NCBI GenBank assembly: GCA_964450755.1 | Contig: CAYVDJ010000106.1 | Span: 1-33,614 of the forward strand | Direction of reading: 5' to 3' | DNA from: JAADDG01 sp964450755 | GTDB lineage: Bacteria; Campylobacterota; Campylobacteria; Campylobacterales; JAADDG01 | Length of the DNA stretch: 33,614 nt | Shown here: in pieces, positions 1-8,633 of the stretch | Layout: each line of letters opens with the position of its first letter | Numbering within the stretch: position 1 is the first letter of the stretch | Program-made: the position numbers and the translations under genes | Notes under the pieces: generated by a model | What the model saw: the letters and a program-made list of their open reading frames with translations, nothing else | The model's database searches: none | Told to the model about the DNA's origin: nothing

Positions 1-6
1 TTTTTT

Positions 7-906
7 TTACTTATCCGTTCTGATCGATTTTAAATAATAAGCCAATCCGAATAACAAAAATGTTACTCCCGCCAAAAGAAATACAGCATAGAGAATCTTT
101 TCAGGACCTATTATCGCAAACTTAAATACAAGCATCAAGGCTTCGATAGATAACGCTATGATGATAGAGCCTAAAAATCTTATCATTGTTTTATGGATGT
201 CTTCGGTATGCTCCTTTTTGCTTTTACCCAAAACTTCCTCTTCAAATATGGTTTTGATCAGATCAAAAATAGCCAGTGAAAGAGTTATCAAAATAGTTGA
301 TTCAAATATCTCTTTGATATCAAGTTTCTCTATACTGAATCCATAAGTTGCTATACTTGTAAAACCTTTGAAAAAGAGTAAAAATGCAACCAAAAACAGT
401 GCAAAACAAAAAAGAGCATAAACAGTTTTGTTAAAACTCCCAAATATGGAATCTATCGAAGTAGGATGAACTATTTTCAACAGTTTACTCAGTGAAATAT
501 CCATACAAACTATAAATCTGAGTCTGTTTTTATCATCATAAACGGGATAGGAAGCCGTTACCGTCAACTCTTTTGTAGCGGCAGAAGGATAGGGATCTGT
601 TAAAATACATCTTTTCTCCTTTGCCGCACGGTAATAGTATGCTCTCATACTTTTATTGATATTTTTTCCTCTTCTAAAGCTTGAATTATTGGATATGGCA
701 TCTATTATCTGAATACCCTGCGGATCCAGAACATAAAGAGAATCAATATCTTTATTCTCTTTTTTTATTTTTTTCAAAGCCTGTATTATTGTATCAAGCA
801 TGGGTTCTGGAACTTTGTTGGGAATATTTCTTGAGAGCAGATAACATAAAAACGCCCTCGCCCTCGTTCGTATCTCTTCAAAATCCTTTATCTCTTTTGT
901 TACCAT
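7..906 (-). CDS. PDC-sensor membrane protein, orphan
   Basis: 299 residues. The N-terminal half (about 50-140) reads as a PDC/Cache-type sensor fold: a LYVLDPQG strand, an RAYYYRAA helix and a TDPYPS segment, then a strand pair ending in VCMDIS. Four hydrophobic segments follow at about 161-180, 201-220, 243-263 and 271-292. No histidine kinase, GGDEF or MCP domain is attached, so any output must pass through a partner or the membrane part itself. Unusually, no transmembrane segment precedes the sensor domain. The start has a good AAGGAG site 6 bp upstream. It is the last gene of the purL-to-PDC run, 9 bp after the haem-binding protein gene, and the stop lies at the window edge. The ligand is unknown; the PDC call is from pattern only. 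Confidence 0.72.
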   Translation of the reverse strand: MVTKEIKDFEEIRTRARAFLCYLLSRNIPNKVPEPMLDTIIQALKKIKKENKDIDSLYVLDPQGIQIIDAISNNSSFRRGKNINKSMRAYYYRAAKEKRCILTDPYPSAATKELTVTASYPVYDDKNRLRFIVCMDISLSKLLKIVHPTSIDSIFGSFNKTVYALFCFALFLVAFLLFFKGFTSIATYGFSIEKLDIKEIFESTILITLSLAIFDLIKTIFEEEVLGKSKKEHTEDIHKTMIRFLGSIIIALSIEALMLVFKFAIIGPEKILYAVFLLAGVTFLLFGLAYYLKSIRTDK

Positions 907-915
907 TTTGACTCC

Positions 916-1365
916 TTATCTTAAAGGTTCTATTTGCATAGTACCGTTACTTGCCCATCTTCTGATGATATCTTTTTCATCTTCACTCAAAACAGCCTCT
1001 TTATGCACTTTCAGGTACATCTCCAGAGGCATTGCCATCGCTATACTTCTAAATATTTTATTTTTCAGCTCTTTTTTCTTTTTCTCATCATATTTTTCCC
1101 ACACGGAAAAATTAAGCCACGCTCTGCCGTCATGAACATGTTTGACAACAAAGATCGACATCGGAGCCACATGAGAATACCATGGCCATTTCGTTTCATT
1201 GGAGTGGCAGTCATAACATGATCTCCTAAAGAGTGTCATAACCTCTTTTGGAACCTTTATCTCCTCATCTTTGTTATAAGGAGGATTATCACATTTTAAC
1301 GGCAAGAGTTGAAGAGCTGCCAAAACAACAACAAATGCAATAAAAAATTTTAACTTCAAACTCAT
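916..1365 (-). CDS. Exported c-type haem-binding domain protein
   Basis: 149 residues. It has an N-terminal hydrophobic signal or anchor (about 5-22) followed by one CYDCH motif (Cys50, Cys53, His54) that attaches haem c covalently. The block after it (SNETKWPWYSHVAPMS) is characteristic of the small Haem_bd family (PF14376). In that family the motif marks a periplasmic, monohaem electron-transfer or sensing protein of undefined partner. A plausible distal ligand is the Met in VAPMS, but this is inference. The start is supported by AAAAGG 6 bp upstream. It lies 11 bp after the UbiB-like gene and 9 bp before the PDC-sensor gene, suggesting one transcript, possibly a redox-sensing pair with the latter. 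Confidence 0.85.
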   Translation of the reverse strand: MSLKLKFFIAFVVVLAALQLLPLKCDNPPYNKDEEIKVPKEVMTLFRRSCYDCHSNETKWPWYSHVAPMSIFVVKHVHDGRAWLNFSVWEKYDEKKKKELKNKIFRSIAMAMPLEMYLKVHKEAVLSEDEKDIIRRWASNGTMQIEPLR

Positions 1366-1376
1366 TTTTATCCTTT

Positions 1377-2918
1377 TTATCTATAAATAATCTTAAAAAA
1401 AGCAAACAGAAATATCACTATCGATATAGCTTGAAAATCAGAATTTATCAGTAACAAAAACAGGGAAGCAAACATCAAAGCAAATGATATCAAAATGGGT
1501 TTAATATACTCTTTAAGCTCTTTTGTGATCCACTCCAACTGATGCAAAGAGAGTTCTACTTTCAACTCCCCTTCACTTGCCTGTTTCAGAGTGCTTTTTA
1601 GATCTTTGATCAAAAAGGGAACATATTTAAACTCTTCAATAACCGTTTCTATCAAATTCTCTTTTCCGCCAAGCGCTCTTGGGATATTTTTTTGCAAAAT
1701 CGGAAGGATATCTTTTATACCGTTGAAATTCTCGATATATGTCGTTCCAAGCCCCTCTATTATGGCACTTACTCTTAGGATATAGATAGCCTCCTGAGGC
1801 AGTTTGAAAGGAAAATTTCTTGTGGATTCAAGTATCTCAAACGCCAAAGTCTGCATAGACAAAGCGCTTAAAGAGTCATTGTCAAATATCTCAAACATTC
1901 TCTCAGTAAACTCCGCCAACTCCCCTTTTGGCGCTTCATAGGCAATCGTTCCAAGCTTTTTGGCACTTGATACATAAAGTTCATAATCTCTCTCATGAGC
2001 CGATTTTATCATCTCTATAATAGCTATTCTTGTTTCATTGGGAATCCTCTTTACCATCCCAAAATCCAAAAGTATAAGCTCTCCTTTTTTGTTTACAAGA
2101 AGATTTCCCGGATGCGGATCGGCATGAAAATAGCCTTTTATCAACATCTGTTCGGCATAAAAATTTACCATTTTTTCAATAATCGGCTTAAAATCAATCC
2201 CCTCTTTCAAAAGAGCCTCTTTGTTGTCAAATCTGTATCCCTCTTCAAAACTCATAACAATAGCATCATCACTGCAATATTTTTCATAGACTTTTGGGAA
2301 AATTATACCGCTGTTTTTATAGGTCTGGGAAAACTTTTTCAGATTGTTCAGCTCATGACTCAGGCTGACTTCCTGCATGATCATATTTGAAAATTCATTG
2401 ATAACCGCTTCTATCGAATTTTTGGTGTAATGGGAAAAGAGAGGCTTAAAAACAGAGTTCATTGCCCTTAGTATGACAATATCGCTTGAAACTCTTTTTT
2501 GGATACCAAATCTTCTTAATTTTACCGCAACTTTTGTTCCGTCCTCTAAAAATGCCTCATGAACCTGACCTATCGATGCACTTGCTATGGGTTGTTGATT
2601 GAAAGATTTGAAAGGGTTTGTTTTAAAAGAGCTGTCAAAGACTTTTCTAAAATCTTCTTCTCTCATCGGAGGCAGTTCGTCATGAAGTGTTTTTAACTCC
2701 TCCAGATATTCGGTGGAAAAAAAATCAGCCCTCGTTGCCAATACCTGAGCCAGTTTTATAAAACTTGCCCCCAGTGAGATGATAGAAGATCTTAAATCAT
2801 TTGGTTTTAAAGGTCTAAACCATAAAAATCTGTCTCTTTTTTTGATCAGTAAAAAAAGAGTCATCAAGAGTATGAAAATCTTCCATACTCTTGAGGGAGA
2901 GTAAAGAGAACTACTCAC
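1377..2918 (-). CDS. UbiB/ABC1/AarF-family atypical kinase
   Basis: 513 residues, normal for the family. Motifs in order: the N-terminal KxGQ-type extension as KLAQ (55-58) with ATRAD; the Ala-rich loop as IASASIGQVHEA (111-122); the nucleotide-binding Lys in VAVKLRR; HADPHPGN (265-272); the metal-binding DFG (285-287). The C-terminus has two transmembrane helices, placing it at the membrane. Family members are ATPases that support quinone-lipid handling. The first KxGQ Gly is Ala and the second Ala of the AAAS loop is Ser, both tolerated variants. The GTG start overlaps the end of the phasin-like gene by 8 bp and has no well-spaced ribosome site of its own, so translational coupling is likely. 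Known Campylobacterota make menaquinone, so a ubiquinone role should not be assumed. Confidence 0.9.
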   Translation of the reverse strand: MSSSLYSPSRVWKIFILLMTLFLLIKKRDRFLWFRPLKPNDLRSSIISLGASFIKLAQVLATRADFFSTEYLEELKTLHDELPPMREEDFRKVFDSSFKTNPFKSFNQQPIASASIGQVHEAFLEDGTKVAVKLRRFGIQKRVSSDIVILRAMNSVFKPLFSHYTKNSIEAVINEFSNMIMQEVSLSHELNNLKKFSQTYKNSGIIFPKVYEKYCSDDAIVMSFEEGYRFDNKEALLKEGIDFKPIIEKMVNFYAEQMLIKGYFHADPHPGNLLVNKKGELILLDFGMVKRIPNETRIAIIEMIKSAHERDYELYVSSAKKLGTIAYEAPKGELAEFTERMFEIFDNDSLSALSMQTLAFEILESTRNFPFKLPQEAIYILRVSAIIEGLGTTYIENFNGIKDILPILQKNIPRALGGKENLIETVIEEFKYVPFLIKDLKSTLKQASEGELKVELSLHQLEWITKELKEYIKPILISFALMFASLFLLLINSDFQAISIVIFLFAFFKIIYR

Positions 2919-3180
2919 CTTTTAAAGACTCTTTTAAATCTTCTATATCCTTTTTCGTAGCGATATCGAGATCCTCCAAAACCTCTTTTAGAGTTTTCTT
3001 AAACTCCTCTTTCGCTTTTTTCTCCTCCTCTTCTCCCTTTTTTTTGGCGCTGTCAAGAAATTTTTCGGCATCCTCTTTTGAAAGTTTGCCTTTTTCTATG
3101 AGTTTGTTCAACTCCTCCTCGACTTTCTCTTTTGCAAGAAGCGCACTTCCAAGTCCTATATAGAGTAAATCTTTTAACAT
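2911..3180 (-). CDS. Phasin-like small helical protein
   Basis: 89 residues. A short hydrophobic N-terminus (LLYIGLGSALLAKEKVEEEL) is followed by a long charged amphipathic helix rich in Lys and Glu. This matches the phasin superfamily small proteins often encoded beside AarF/UbiB kinases. The start has a strong AAAGGAG site. It overlaps the UbiB-like gene by 8 bp and lies 31 bp downstream of purL. No polyhydroxyalkanoate synthase is visible nearby, so a granule-coat role is not supported; a helper of the membrane kinase is a reasonable inference. Low sequence complexity makes the family call weaker than the gene call. Confidence 0.75.
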   Translation of the reverse strand: MLKDLLYIGLGSALLAKEKVEEELNKLIEKGKLSKEDAEKFLDSAKKKGEEEEKKAKEEFKKTLKEVLEDLDIATKKDIEDLKESLKGE

Positions 3181-3211
3181 TTTTGACTCCTTTATTCAAT
3201 CATTATAAAAA

Positions 3212-5419
3212 TCAAATATCTTGTTCTATCAACTCTTTAAATGTATCAAAATAGATATTTTTCAGTTTGTCTATATCTTTTTCTATATTGTTGAAAACAA
3301 ATCCATCTTTTGTAATCTCTCCCAAAAACTTTGCATTTATATCAAACTCTTTTGCAAGTTTTTCAAATTCCTCTTTTTTGTCTCTCTCAACTTCCACAAC
3401 GGCACAGGAAAAAGATTCTGCAAAAATCTCTCTTTCATCATCACATTTCATAGAGGCATTGAGACCAAGAGAACTTTTTGCCGCCATTTTTGCCAGTGCT
3501 ATCGCGACACCTCCGACATTGACATCTTTGGCACACCTGATAAGATCTCTTTTGTTTGCTTCATTGACAATTTTCCAAAGTTTCAACTCTTTTTCATAGT
3601 CTATTTCAGGCAGTTTTCCGACAACTTTTCCGTAAATCTCTTTTAGATACAAACTCCCGCCAAACTCTTTTTTTACCTCTCCTATCAAGTATATCAAATT
3701 TTTACTCTTTTGAAAAAATGAAGGAAGGATTTTGTTTTGATCATCATTTAAACCGACCATTGCGATAGTAGGCGTAGGGAATACTCCAACACCGTTTGTT
3801 TCGTTATACAAAGATACATTTCCGCTGACAACAGGCGTATTCAGCCTCTCACACGCCTCTTTTATCCCCTCACATCCCTTTGCAAACTGCCACATAACTT
3901 CGGGGTTTTCGGGATTGCCGTAATTTAGACAGTCCGTGATCGCCAAAGGAACCGCTCCGCTCATAGCGACATTTCTTCCGCTCTCCATCACAGCCGCCGC
4001 CGCTCCGCCTTTTGGATCGATAAAACAGTATCTCGGATTGCAGTCACTGCTCATAGCAAGAGCTTTTCCGCTCTCTTTTATACGAACAACACTAGCATCA
4101 AGAGTTCCGGGTCCTTTTACGGTATTTGTCTGTACCATAGAGTCGTATTGGTCATAGATCCATGATTTATCTACAACTTCCACACTCTTAAAAAGTTTGT
4201 CAAATGCTTCTTCATTTGAGACTTTTTCAAAATCATCTATATCCGTTTTTGCTGTCTCTTTCAGATATGAAGGCTCTTTTACAGGGCGATCAAGCACAGG
4301 CGCCTCTTCGGTTATCGGTGCTATCGGTATATTTGCAACCAATTCATTATGCCAAAGAAGTTCCATATTTCCGCTGTCAGTTACCTCTCCTATGATTTCG
4401 GCATCAAGATCCCATTTTCTGAAAATATCCAAAACTTTGTCTTCATACCCCTTTTTGGCACATATCAACATTCTCTCCTGAGATTCACTCAGCATAAATT
4501 CATAAGGGGTCATATTCTCTTCTCTTGCGGGAACTTTGTCAAGATACATCTTCATTCCGCTTCCGGTTCTTCCCGCCATCTCAAAAGAGCTGCTTGTAAG
4601 TCCCGCAGCTCCCATATCCTGAATACCCACGATATAGTCTTGTTTAAAAAGCTCAAGACAAGCTTCCAAAAGCAGTTTTTCGGTAAAAGGATCTCCCACC
4701 TGAACAGTAGGTCTTAGAGATTTGTTCTCTTCTGTAAAACTGTCACTTGCCATAACCGCACCGCCTAGACCGTCTCTTCCGGTTTTGCTTCCTACATAGA
4801 TAACCGGATTGCCGATACCTTCGGCTCTTCCGTAAAATATATCTTCCTCTTTGCAGATTCCAAGTGTAAAGGCATTTACCAAAATATTGCCGTTATAGCA
4901 GTCATCAAAAAAGATCTCTCCTCCGATTGTCGGCACTCCCATACAGTTACCGTAACTTCCGATACCTTCTACAACACCTCTGACAAGATATCTTTGATAG
5001 TGTCCTGTTTTGTCATTTTTGCGGATATTTCCAAATCTCAAAGAGTTCATATTTGCAACAGGTCTTGCACCCATCGTAAAAACATCTCTCAGTATTCCTC
5101 CTACTCCCGTAGCGGCTCCCTGAAAAGGCTCTATAAAACTCGGATGGTTATGGGATTCCATCTTGAAAACGGCTGCCATGCCTTCTCCTATATCGATAAC
5201 ACCCGCATTTTCTCCGGGACCCTGGATAACCCAGGGCGCACTGACGGGAAAACCTCTTAGATATTTTTTACTAGATTTGTAGGAGCAGTGTTCACTCCAC
5301 ATTGCAGAAAAGATCCCTATTTCCAAAAAATTCGGCTCTCTTTTAAGGATCTTTTTTATATGGTCATAATCCTCTTCTGTCAGCTTATGAGCTTTTAAAA
5401 CTTCTTTGATATTTTGCAT
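3212..5419 (-). CDS. purL: Phosphoribosylformylglycinamidine synthase subunit PurL
   Basis: 735 residues, the size of the small PurL of the three-subunit PurLQS enzyme. It converts FGAR plus ammonia (from PurQ glutaminase) and ATP to FGAM in purine synthesis, in the cytoplasm. Diagnostic segments are MWSEHCSYKSSKKYL near residue 40, GPGENAGVIDIG, then KMESHNHPSFIEPFQGAATG. The two AIRS-type halves are both present, including GLTSSSFEMAGR and GGVAIALAKMA. The start follows an AAAGGG ribosome site that is embedded in a hairpin (see separate entry). First gene of the five-gene minus-strand run; 55 bp separate it from the chemoreceptor gene upstream. No purQ or purS is in the window. Confidence 0.98.
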   Translation of the reverse strand: MQNIKEVLKAHKLTEEDYDHIKKILKREPNFLEIGIFSAMWSEHCSYKSSKKYLRGFPVSAPWVIQGPGENAGVIDIGEGMAAVFKMESHNHPSFIEPFQGAATGVGGILRDVFTMGARPVANMNSLRFGNIRKNDKTGHYQRYLVRGVVEGIGSYGNCMGVPTIGGEIFFDDCYNGNILVNAFTLGICKEEDIFYGRAEGIGNPVIYVGSKTGRDGLGGAVMASDSFTEENKSLRPTVQVGDPFTEKLLLEACLELFKQDYIVGIQDMGAAGLTSSSFEMAGRTGSGMKMYLDKVPAREENMTPYEFMLSESQERMLICAKKGYEDKVLDIFRKWDLDAEIIGEVTDSGNMELLWHNELVANIPIAPITEEAPVLDRPVKEPSYLKETAKTDIDDFEKVSNEEAFDKLFKSVEVVDKSWIYDQYDSMVQTNTVKGPGTLDASVVRIKESGKALAMSSDCNPRYCFIDPKGGAAAAVMESGRNVAMSGAVPLAITDCLNYGNPENPEVMWQFAKGCEGIKEACERLNTPVVSGNVSLYNETNGVGVFPTPTIAMVGLNDDQNKILPSFFQKSKNLIYLIGEVKKEFGGSLYLKEIYGKVVGKLPEIDYEKELKLWKIVNEANKRDLIRCAKDVNVGGVAIALAKMAAKSSLGLNASMKCDDEREIFAESFSCAVVEVERDKKEEFEKLAKEFDINAKFLGEITKDGFVFNNIEKDIDKLKNIYFDTFKELIEQDI

Positions 5420-5449
5420 AAATGCCCTTTAATGTTTTTAAGGGCATTT
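5420..5449 (-). promoter_or_regulatory. Hairpin masking the purL ribosome binding site
   Basis: On the minus strand the 30 bases immediately before the purL ATG form a 10-bp perfect stem (AAATGCCCTT with AAGGGCATTT) around a 10-base loop. The purL Shine-Dalgarno AAAGGG lies in the 3' arm, paired with CCCTT. It could be a translational switch or attenuator, or simply the terminator of the upstream chemoreceptor gene. The terminator reading is weakened because only TTT follows the stem in that direction. Confidence 0.55.
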
Positions 5450-5474
5450 TACAAAAAAAGTGCTAACAGATCCC

Positions 5475-7424
5475 TTATCTGATGATCTTGGCTCCGCAAA
5501 AAATGGTGTTGGTTCCTTTTTTCTTATAACAGTAAACGACTTCTATTCTAAATTTCATCGAACCTTCTACCGCTTTTTCAACTTCAACCTCTGCTCTTTC
5601 ATCTTTGGATAAGGCAGCAGGACCCTCCTGATAGACCAAAGAGAGTCCGCCTTCGGATTTGTCAAATATGTAAGCATCCAAAAATTTGCCTTTGTTTGAT
5701 GTAACTTTGGCTTTTACCGGAGGAGCTATAACGGTTCTTTTTGCCTCTCTTCTGTTTAGTATAACCTCAAATCCGTCAGCCAGACTTTTGAGATTGCTGC
5801 TTTCTATCGTTATATTTTTGATGGAAGTTTGTGTTATTTTGGAATTTGATATCAGCTGATCCGCATTTTTCAAAATATCTTCAAGATAATAGACAACATC
5901 ATTCAAAGCGTTTTTCTCTTTTGTAAAATCACTTCTAAAACTCGACAAAGTATCATTTGTCTCCACTATACTCTCATCAACACGGTTAAAATCATTTTTA
6001 ATCATAGAAGAATTTTGCTGTAATACGGTTATAATCTCTTTTGTCTGGGAAGCATTGATAGTTACCTCATCAACATGTTTGTTTATCTTTTTGATAAGTG
6101 ATGTGATATTGTTTGCATTTTCCAAAGATATCTCGGCAAGTTCTCTTATCTTTTCTGCCACAACTGCAAAACCTCTGCCGTGAACTCCGGCTCTTGCCGC
6201 TTCGATAGCGGCATTTAGGGCTATAAGATTTGTCTCATCTGCGATATCTGTTATCTTGCCTATCGTTACGGATATCTCATCCGAAAAAGTTTTCAGTTCA
6301 CTGATAGCTGTTACGGTTTTATTCATGGAAGAAGTTGCTTTGTTTGATGAGTTGATATTCTCATTAACCGCTTTTTGTCCCTCACCTATCCTTGTTGAAG
6401 CATTTGAGAGTTTCTCCACGAGTGAATCAAGACTGCTTTCAAGCTGTCTGTTTATATCAAGCATCATGTGTATATTTTTATCAGAGGATGAGATATAGTA
6501 TTGCTGTTTTTCTATCAAATCAACGCTTTCATGAAGCTTTATATAGGCATAGATAGATTCAAAAGCGGTATCCTTACTCTCTGCCACAACATTTTCAATA
6601 ACCGGTTTTAGAGTATCAACCATTCTTTTAAGATGACGGATTATCCTGTCTATCTCATTTTTGGAACTGCCCTCTTTTATATTTTCACCCTTTAAAAGAT
6701 CATCTATGATAAATTTTCCGTTTTCAACCCGAAATATGATCTCCAAAATCTTTTGAATCCTGTTTGCAATAAGTTTTTTAAATAAAATATATATGATAAG
6801 CAGTAAAATGGTAATATTTATAAACCAGAGAAAAACAGTCATATAAAGATTGTTTTTAAGAGCAGCCTTAAAATCATCAAGATCAATCAAAACATCCTCT
6901 ATTGCTATAACCTCTCCCTCTTTTGTCCAGTTTGGATGGCATTGCTGACACTTTTTTTCAGAAAGGATAGGCTTTGAGAGCATATAATACTCTTTGCCGT
7001 CTTTTTTGATTATTTGCTCTTTTATCTTTTTATCTTTGTGTTTTATAAAATACTCTATTGTCTCTTTTTCAAAATCTTCTGCTTTGTTTTTCGGATCGGT
7101 AGGAGTAATGGAGGCTTCTTTAAAGAAGATTTTTCCGTTGGATATTTTTGTAAATTTATTGAAAACTTCATTTTGTATCACCTGAGGAATTTCAGAACTT
7201 TGACCACTGAAAAATTTATCATTTCTGCTCTCAAGCAAAACATCCGCAAAATTAAGAACCGACATGGCCTGTGATTCCAACTTCTCTTCAAGAACCGTTT
7301 TTGCCTGTTGATATTTCACAGTCTGAATGACAGTAGAAACGATAAGAGCTATGATAAAAATAATTATAGAAAACATAACCGATAAAGAAAATCTGTTAAA
7401 ATAACCGCGTAAAAATTTTTCCAT
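5475..7424 (-). CDS. Chemoreceptor with haem-binding sensor and PilZ-like C-terminus
   Basis: 649 residues from the ATG at 7424. That start has an AAAGGAT site and places the first membrane helix (about 13-34) at the N-terminus; an in-frame start at 7511 would add 29 residues with no support. The periplasmic region (35-193) contains CQQCH (159-163) in a Tll0287-like/DUF3365-type setting, implying covalent haem c. A second helix (194-216), a HAMP-like stretch and the MCP signalling tip follow, with ETNLIALNAAIEAARAG and GFAVVAEKIRELAE at about 397-430. After residue 555 comes RxxxR (R559, R563) and DxSxxG (D588-G593), the PilZ c-di-GMP signature. It probably couples redox or gas sensing, flagellar taxis and c-di-GMP. 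It is followed by purL 55 bp downstream; no che genes are nearby. Confidence 0.9.
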   Translation of the reverse strand: MEKFLRGYFNRFSLSVMFSIIIFIIALIVSTVIQTVKYQQAKTVLEEKLESQAMSVLNFADVLLESRNDKFFSGQSSEIPQVIQNEVFNKFTKISNGKIFFKEASITPTDPKNKAEDFEKETIEYFIKHKDKKIKEQIIKKDGKEYYMLSKPILSEKKCQQCHPNWTKEGEVIAIEDVLIDLDDFKAALKNNLYMTVFLWFINITILLLIIYILFKKLIANRIQKILEIIFRVENGKFIIDDLLKGENIKEGSSKNEIDRIIRHLKRMVDTLKPVIENVVAESKDTAFESIYAYIKLHESVDLIEKQQYYISSSDKNIHMMLDINRQLESSLDSLVEKLSNASTRIGEGQKAVNENINSSNKATSSMNKTVTAISELKTFSDEISVTIGKITDIADETNLIALNAAIEAARAGVHGRGFAVVAEKIRELAEISLENANNITSLIKKINKHVDEVTINASQTKEIITVLQQNSSMIKNDFNRVDESIVETNDTLSSFRSDFTKEKNALNDVVYYLEDILKNADQLISNSKITQTSIKNITIESSNLKSLADGFEVILNRREAKRTVIAPPVKAKVTSNKGKFLDAYIFDKSEGGLSLVYQEGPAALSKDERAEVEVEKAVEGSMKFRIEVVYCYKKKGTNTIFCGAKIIR

Positions 7425-7521
7425 CGTGAGGATCCTTTTTATTATTGAAACTATTTGCATATAATCGGCAAAACGGGAAAAAGGTTGAGGAAGATTTTTG
7501 CTTTTATCCAATATAACTTTA

Positions 7522-7530
7522 TGCTATAAT
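7522..7530 (+). promoter_or_regulatory. Extended -10 promoter of the ATPase-nuclease pair
   Basis: TGCTATAAT gives an extended -10 (TGn plus TATAAT at 7525-7530). No clear -35 is visible, as is common in Campylobacterota. Transcription would start near 7537, about 20 bases before the ATG at 7558. Confidence 0.5.
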
Positions 7531-7557
7531 AATGCCAAAAAACGGATGATATAAAAT

Positions 7558-8631
7558 ATGAACAGATTAATTGTAAAAGATTTTGGTCCTCTTAAAGATG
7601 TCGATATCAAATTAAGTAAAATTAATCTTTTTATCGGAGAAAACGGTAGCGGAAAAAGTATTTTGGCAAAAATTATCGCTATTGTTACAGATATACCAAA
7701 TTTATATGATATAAAAGATGATGAAGAAAAAATTCTTAAAAAATTTGCAAATTATAATATCAATTTTATTACAGAAAAATCCCGTATAGAATATTATATA
7801 GATAATGAACGATTTTTTGTATTGGAATATGGAAGAATTTCCACATATCTGTTAAACAACTATTTCAAAGACGATATAATTCCTGAAGAATTAAGAAAAC
7901 TTCCGGCTTTTGAACCAATGGGCGACATCATGGCAACAATAAAATTTATTTCAAAATCATCCCAATATATTCCGGCAGAACGAAACCTTATATCTTTATT
8001 CAGCAAATCCCTATCTACACTCATAAGTGCTGAAGTTCCTTTACCGAAATTTCTTCTTCATTTTACCAGCGAATTTGAAAAAGCAAGAAATGAAATAAAA
8101 GAGTTGGAATTTCTAAATATAAAATATATAAATGACACCAAAGATAAAATTTATTATAATAAGACTGACTATTTAGATTTGGAATATGCTTCAAGCGGAA
8201 TCCAATCCTCTCTGCCTCTCTATTTAACTGTTAAATATTTTGCAAACAAACATCAAAGCATTATTATTGAAGAACCTGAACAAAACCTTTTCCCAAAATC
8301 CCAGAAAGAAACGGTAGAATATATCATAGAGCATATAAAAGGTGAAAATAAACTGTTTATGATGACACACAGTCCTTATATTTTAACTGCTTTAAATAAT
8401 TTAATTTTAGCAAATGATGTAAAAAATCAAAAAGGTGCAGATGCTATCAAAAATATTGTAGAAGAAAAACACTGCGTCAACTTTGAAGATGTAAAAGCTT
8501 ATACGATAATAGACGGAAAATCCGTTGATATCATGGACAAAGAGGATAGATTAATCGGTATCAATCTGATAGACTCCATATCAGACGAAGTCAGTAATAC
8601 TTTTGACACTTTATTATCCAAATTGGATTAG
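7558..8631 (+). CDS. AAA/ABC-type ATPase of a two-gene module
   Basis: 357 residues. The layout is of the OLD/RecF-like ATPases used as drivers in defence systems: NRLIVKDFGPLKDVDIKL opening, Walker A GENGSGKS (27-34), an IPAERN motif (138-143), an ABC-signature-like SSGIQS (212-217), Walker B SIIIEEPEQNLFP (234-246) and an H-loop MTHSPY (269-274). The region between Walker A and signature is short, without a long coiled coil, and there is no Toprim or nuclease domain in the same chain. The neighbouring 140-residue PD-(D/E)XK-like gene starts 2 bp after its stop, so the two surely work together. Its third codon positions look more A/T-rich than the flanking genes, compatible with transfer. 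Substrate and trigger unknown; anti-phage defence is inference. Confidence 0.85.
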   Translation: MNRLIVKDFGPLKDVDIKLSKINLFIGENGSGKSILAKIIAIVTDIPNLYDIKDDEEKILKKFANYNINFITEKSRIEYYIDNERFFVLEYGRISTYLLNNYFKDDIIPEELRKLPAFEPMGDIMATIKFISKSSQYIPAERNLISLFSKSLSTLISAEVPLPKFLLHFTSEFEKARNEIKELEFLNIKYINDTKDKIYYNKTDYLDLEYASSGIQSSLPLYLTVKYFANKHQSIIIEEPEQNLFPKSQKETVEYIIEHIKGENKLFMMTHSPYILTALNNLILANDVKNQKGADAIKNIVEEKHCVNFEDVKAYTIIDGKSVDIMDKEDRLIGINLIDSISDEVSNTFDTLLSKLD

Positions 8632-8633
8632 CA

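Noticed and set aside
3221..5260. Long open frames on the plus strand across purL
   Set aside because: Antisense shadows of a clearly conserved gene; Phe/Ser/Leu-rich translations with no motif.
7425..7511. 29-residue N-terminal extension of the chemoreceptor from an ATG at 7511
   Set aside because: It would place 29 polar residues before the first membrane helix, while the ATG at 7424 has a proper AAAGGAT site.
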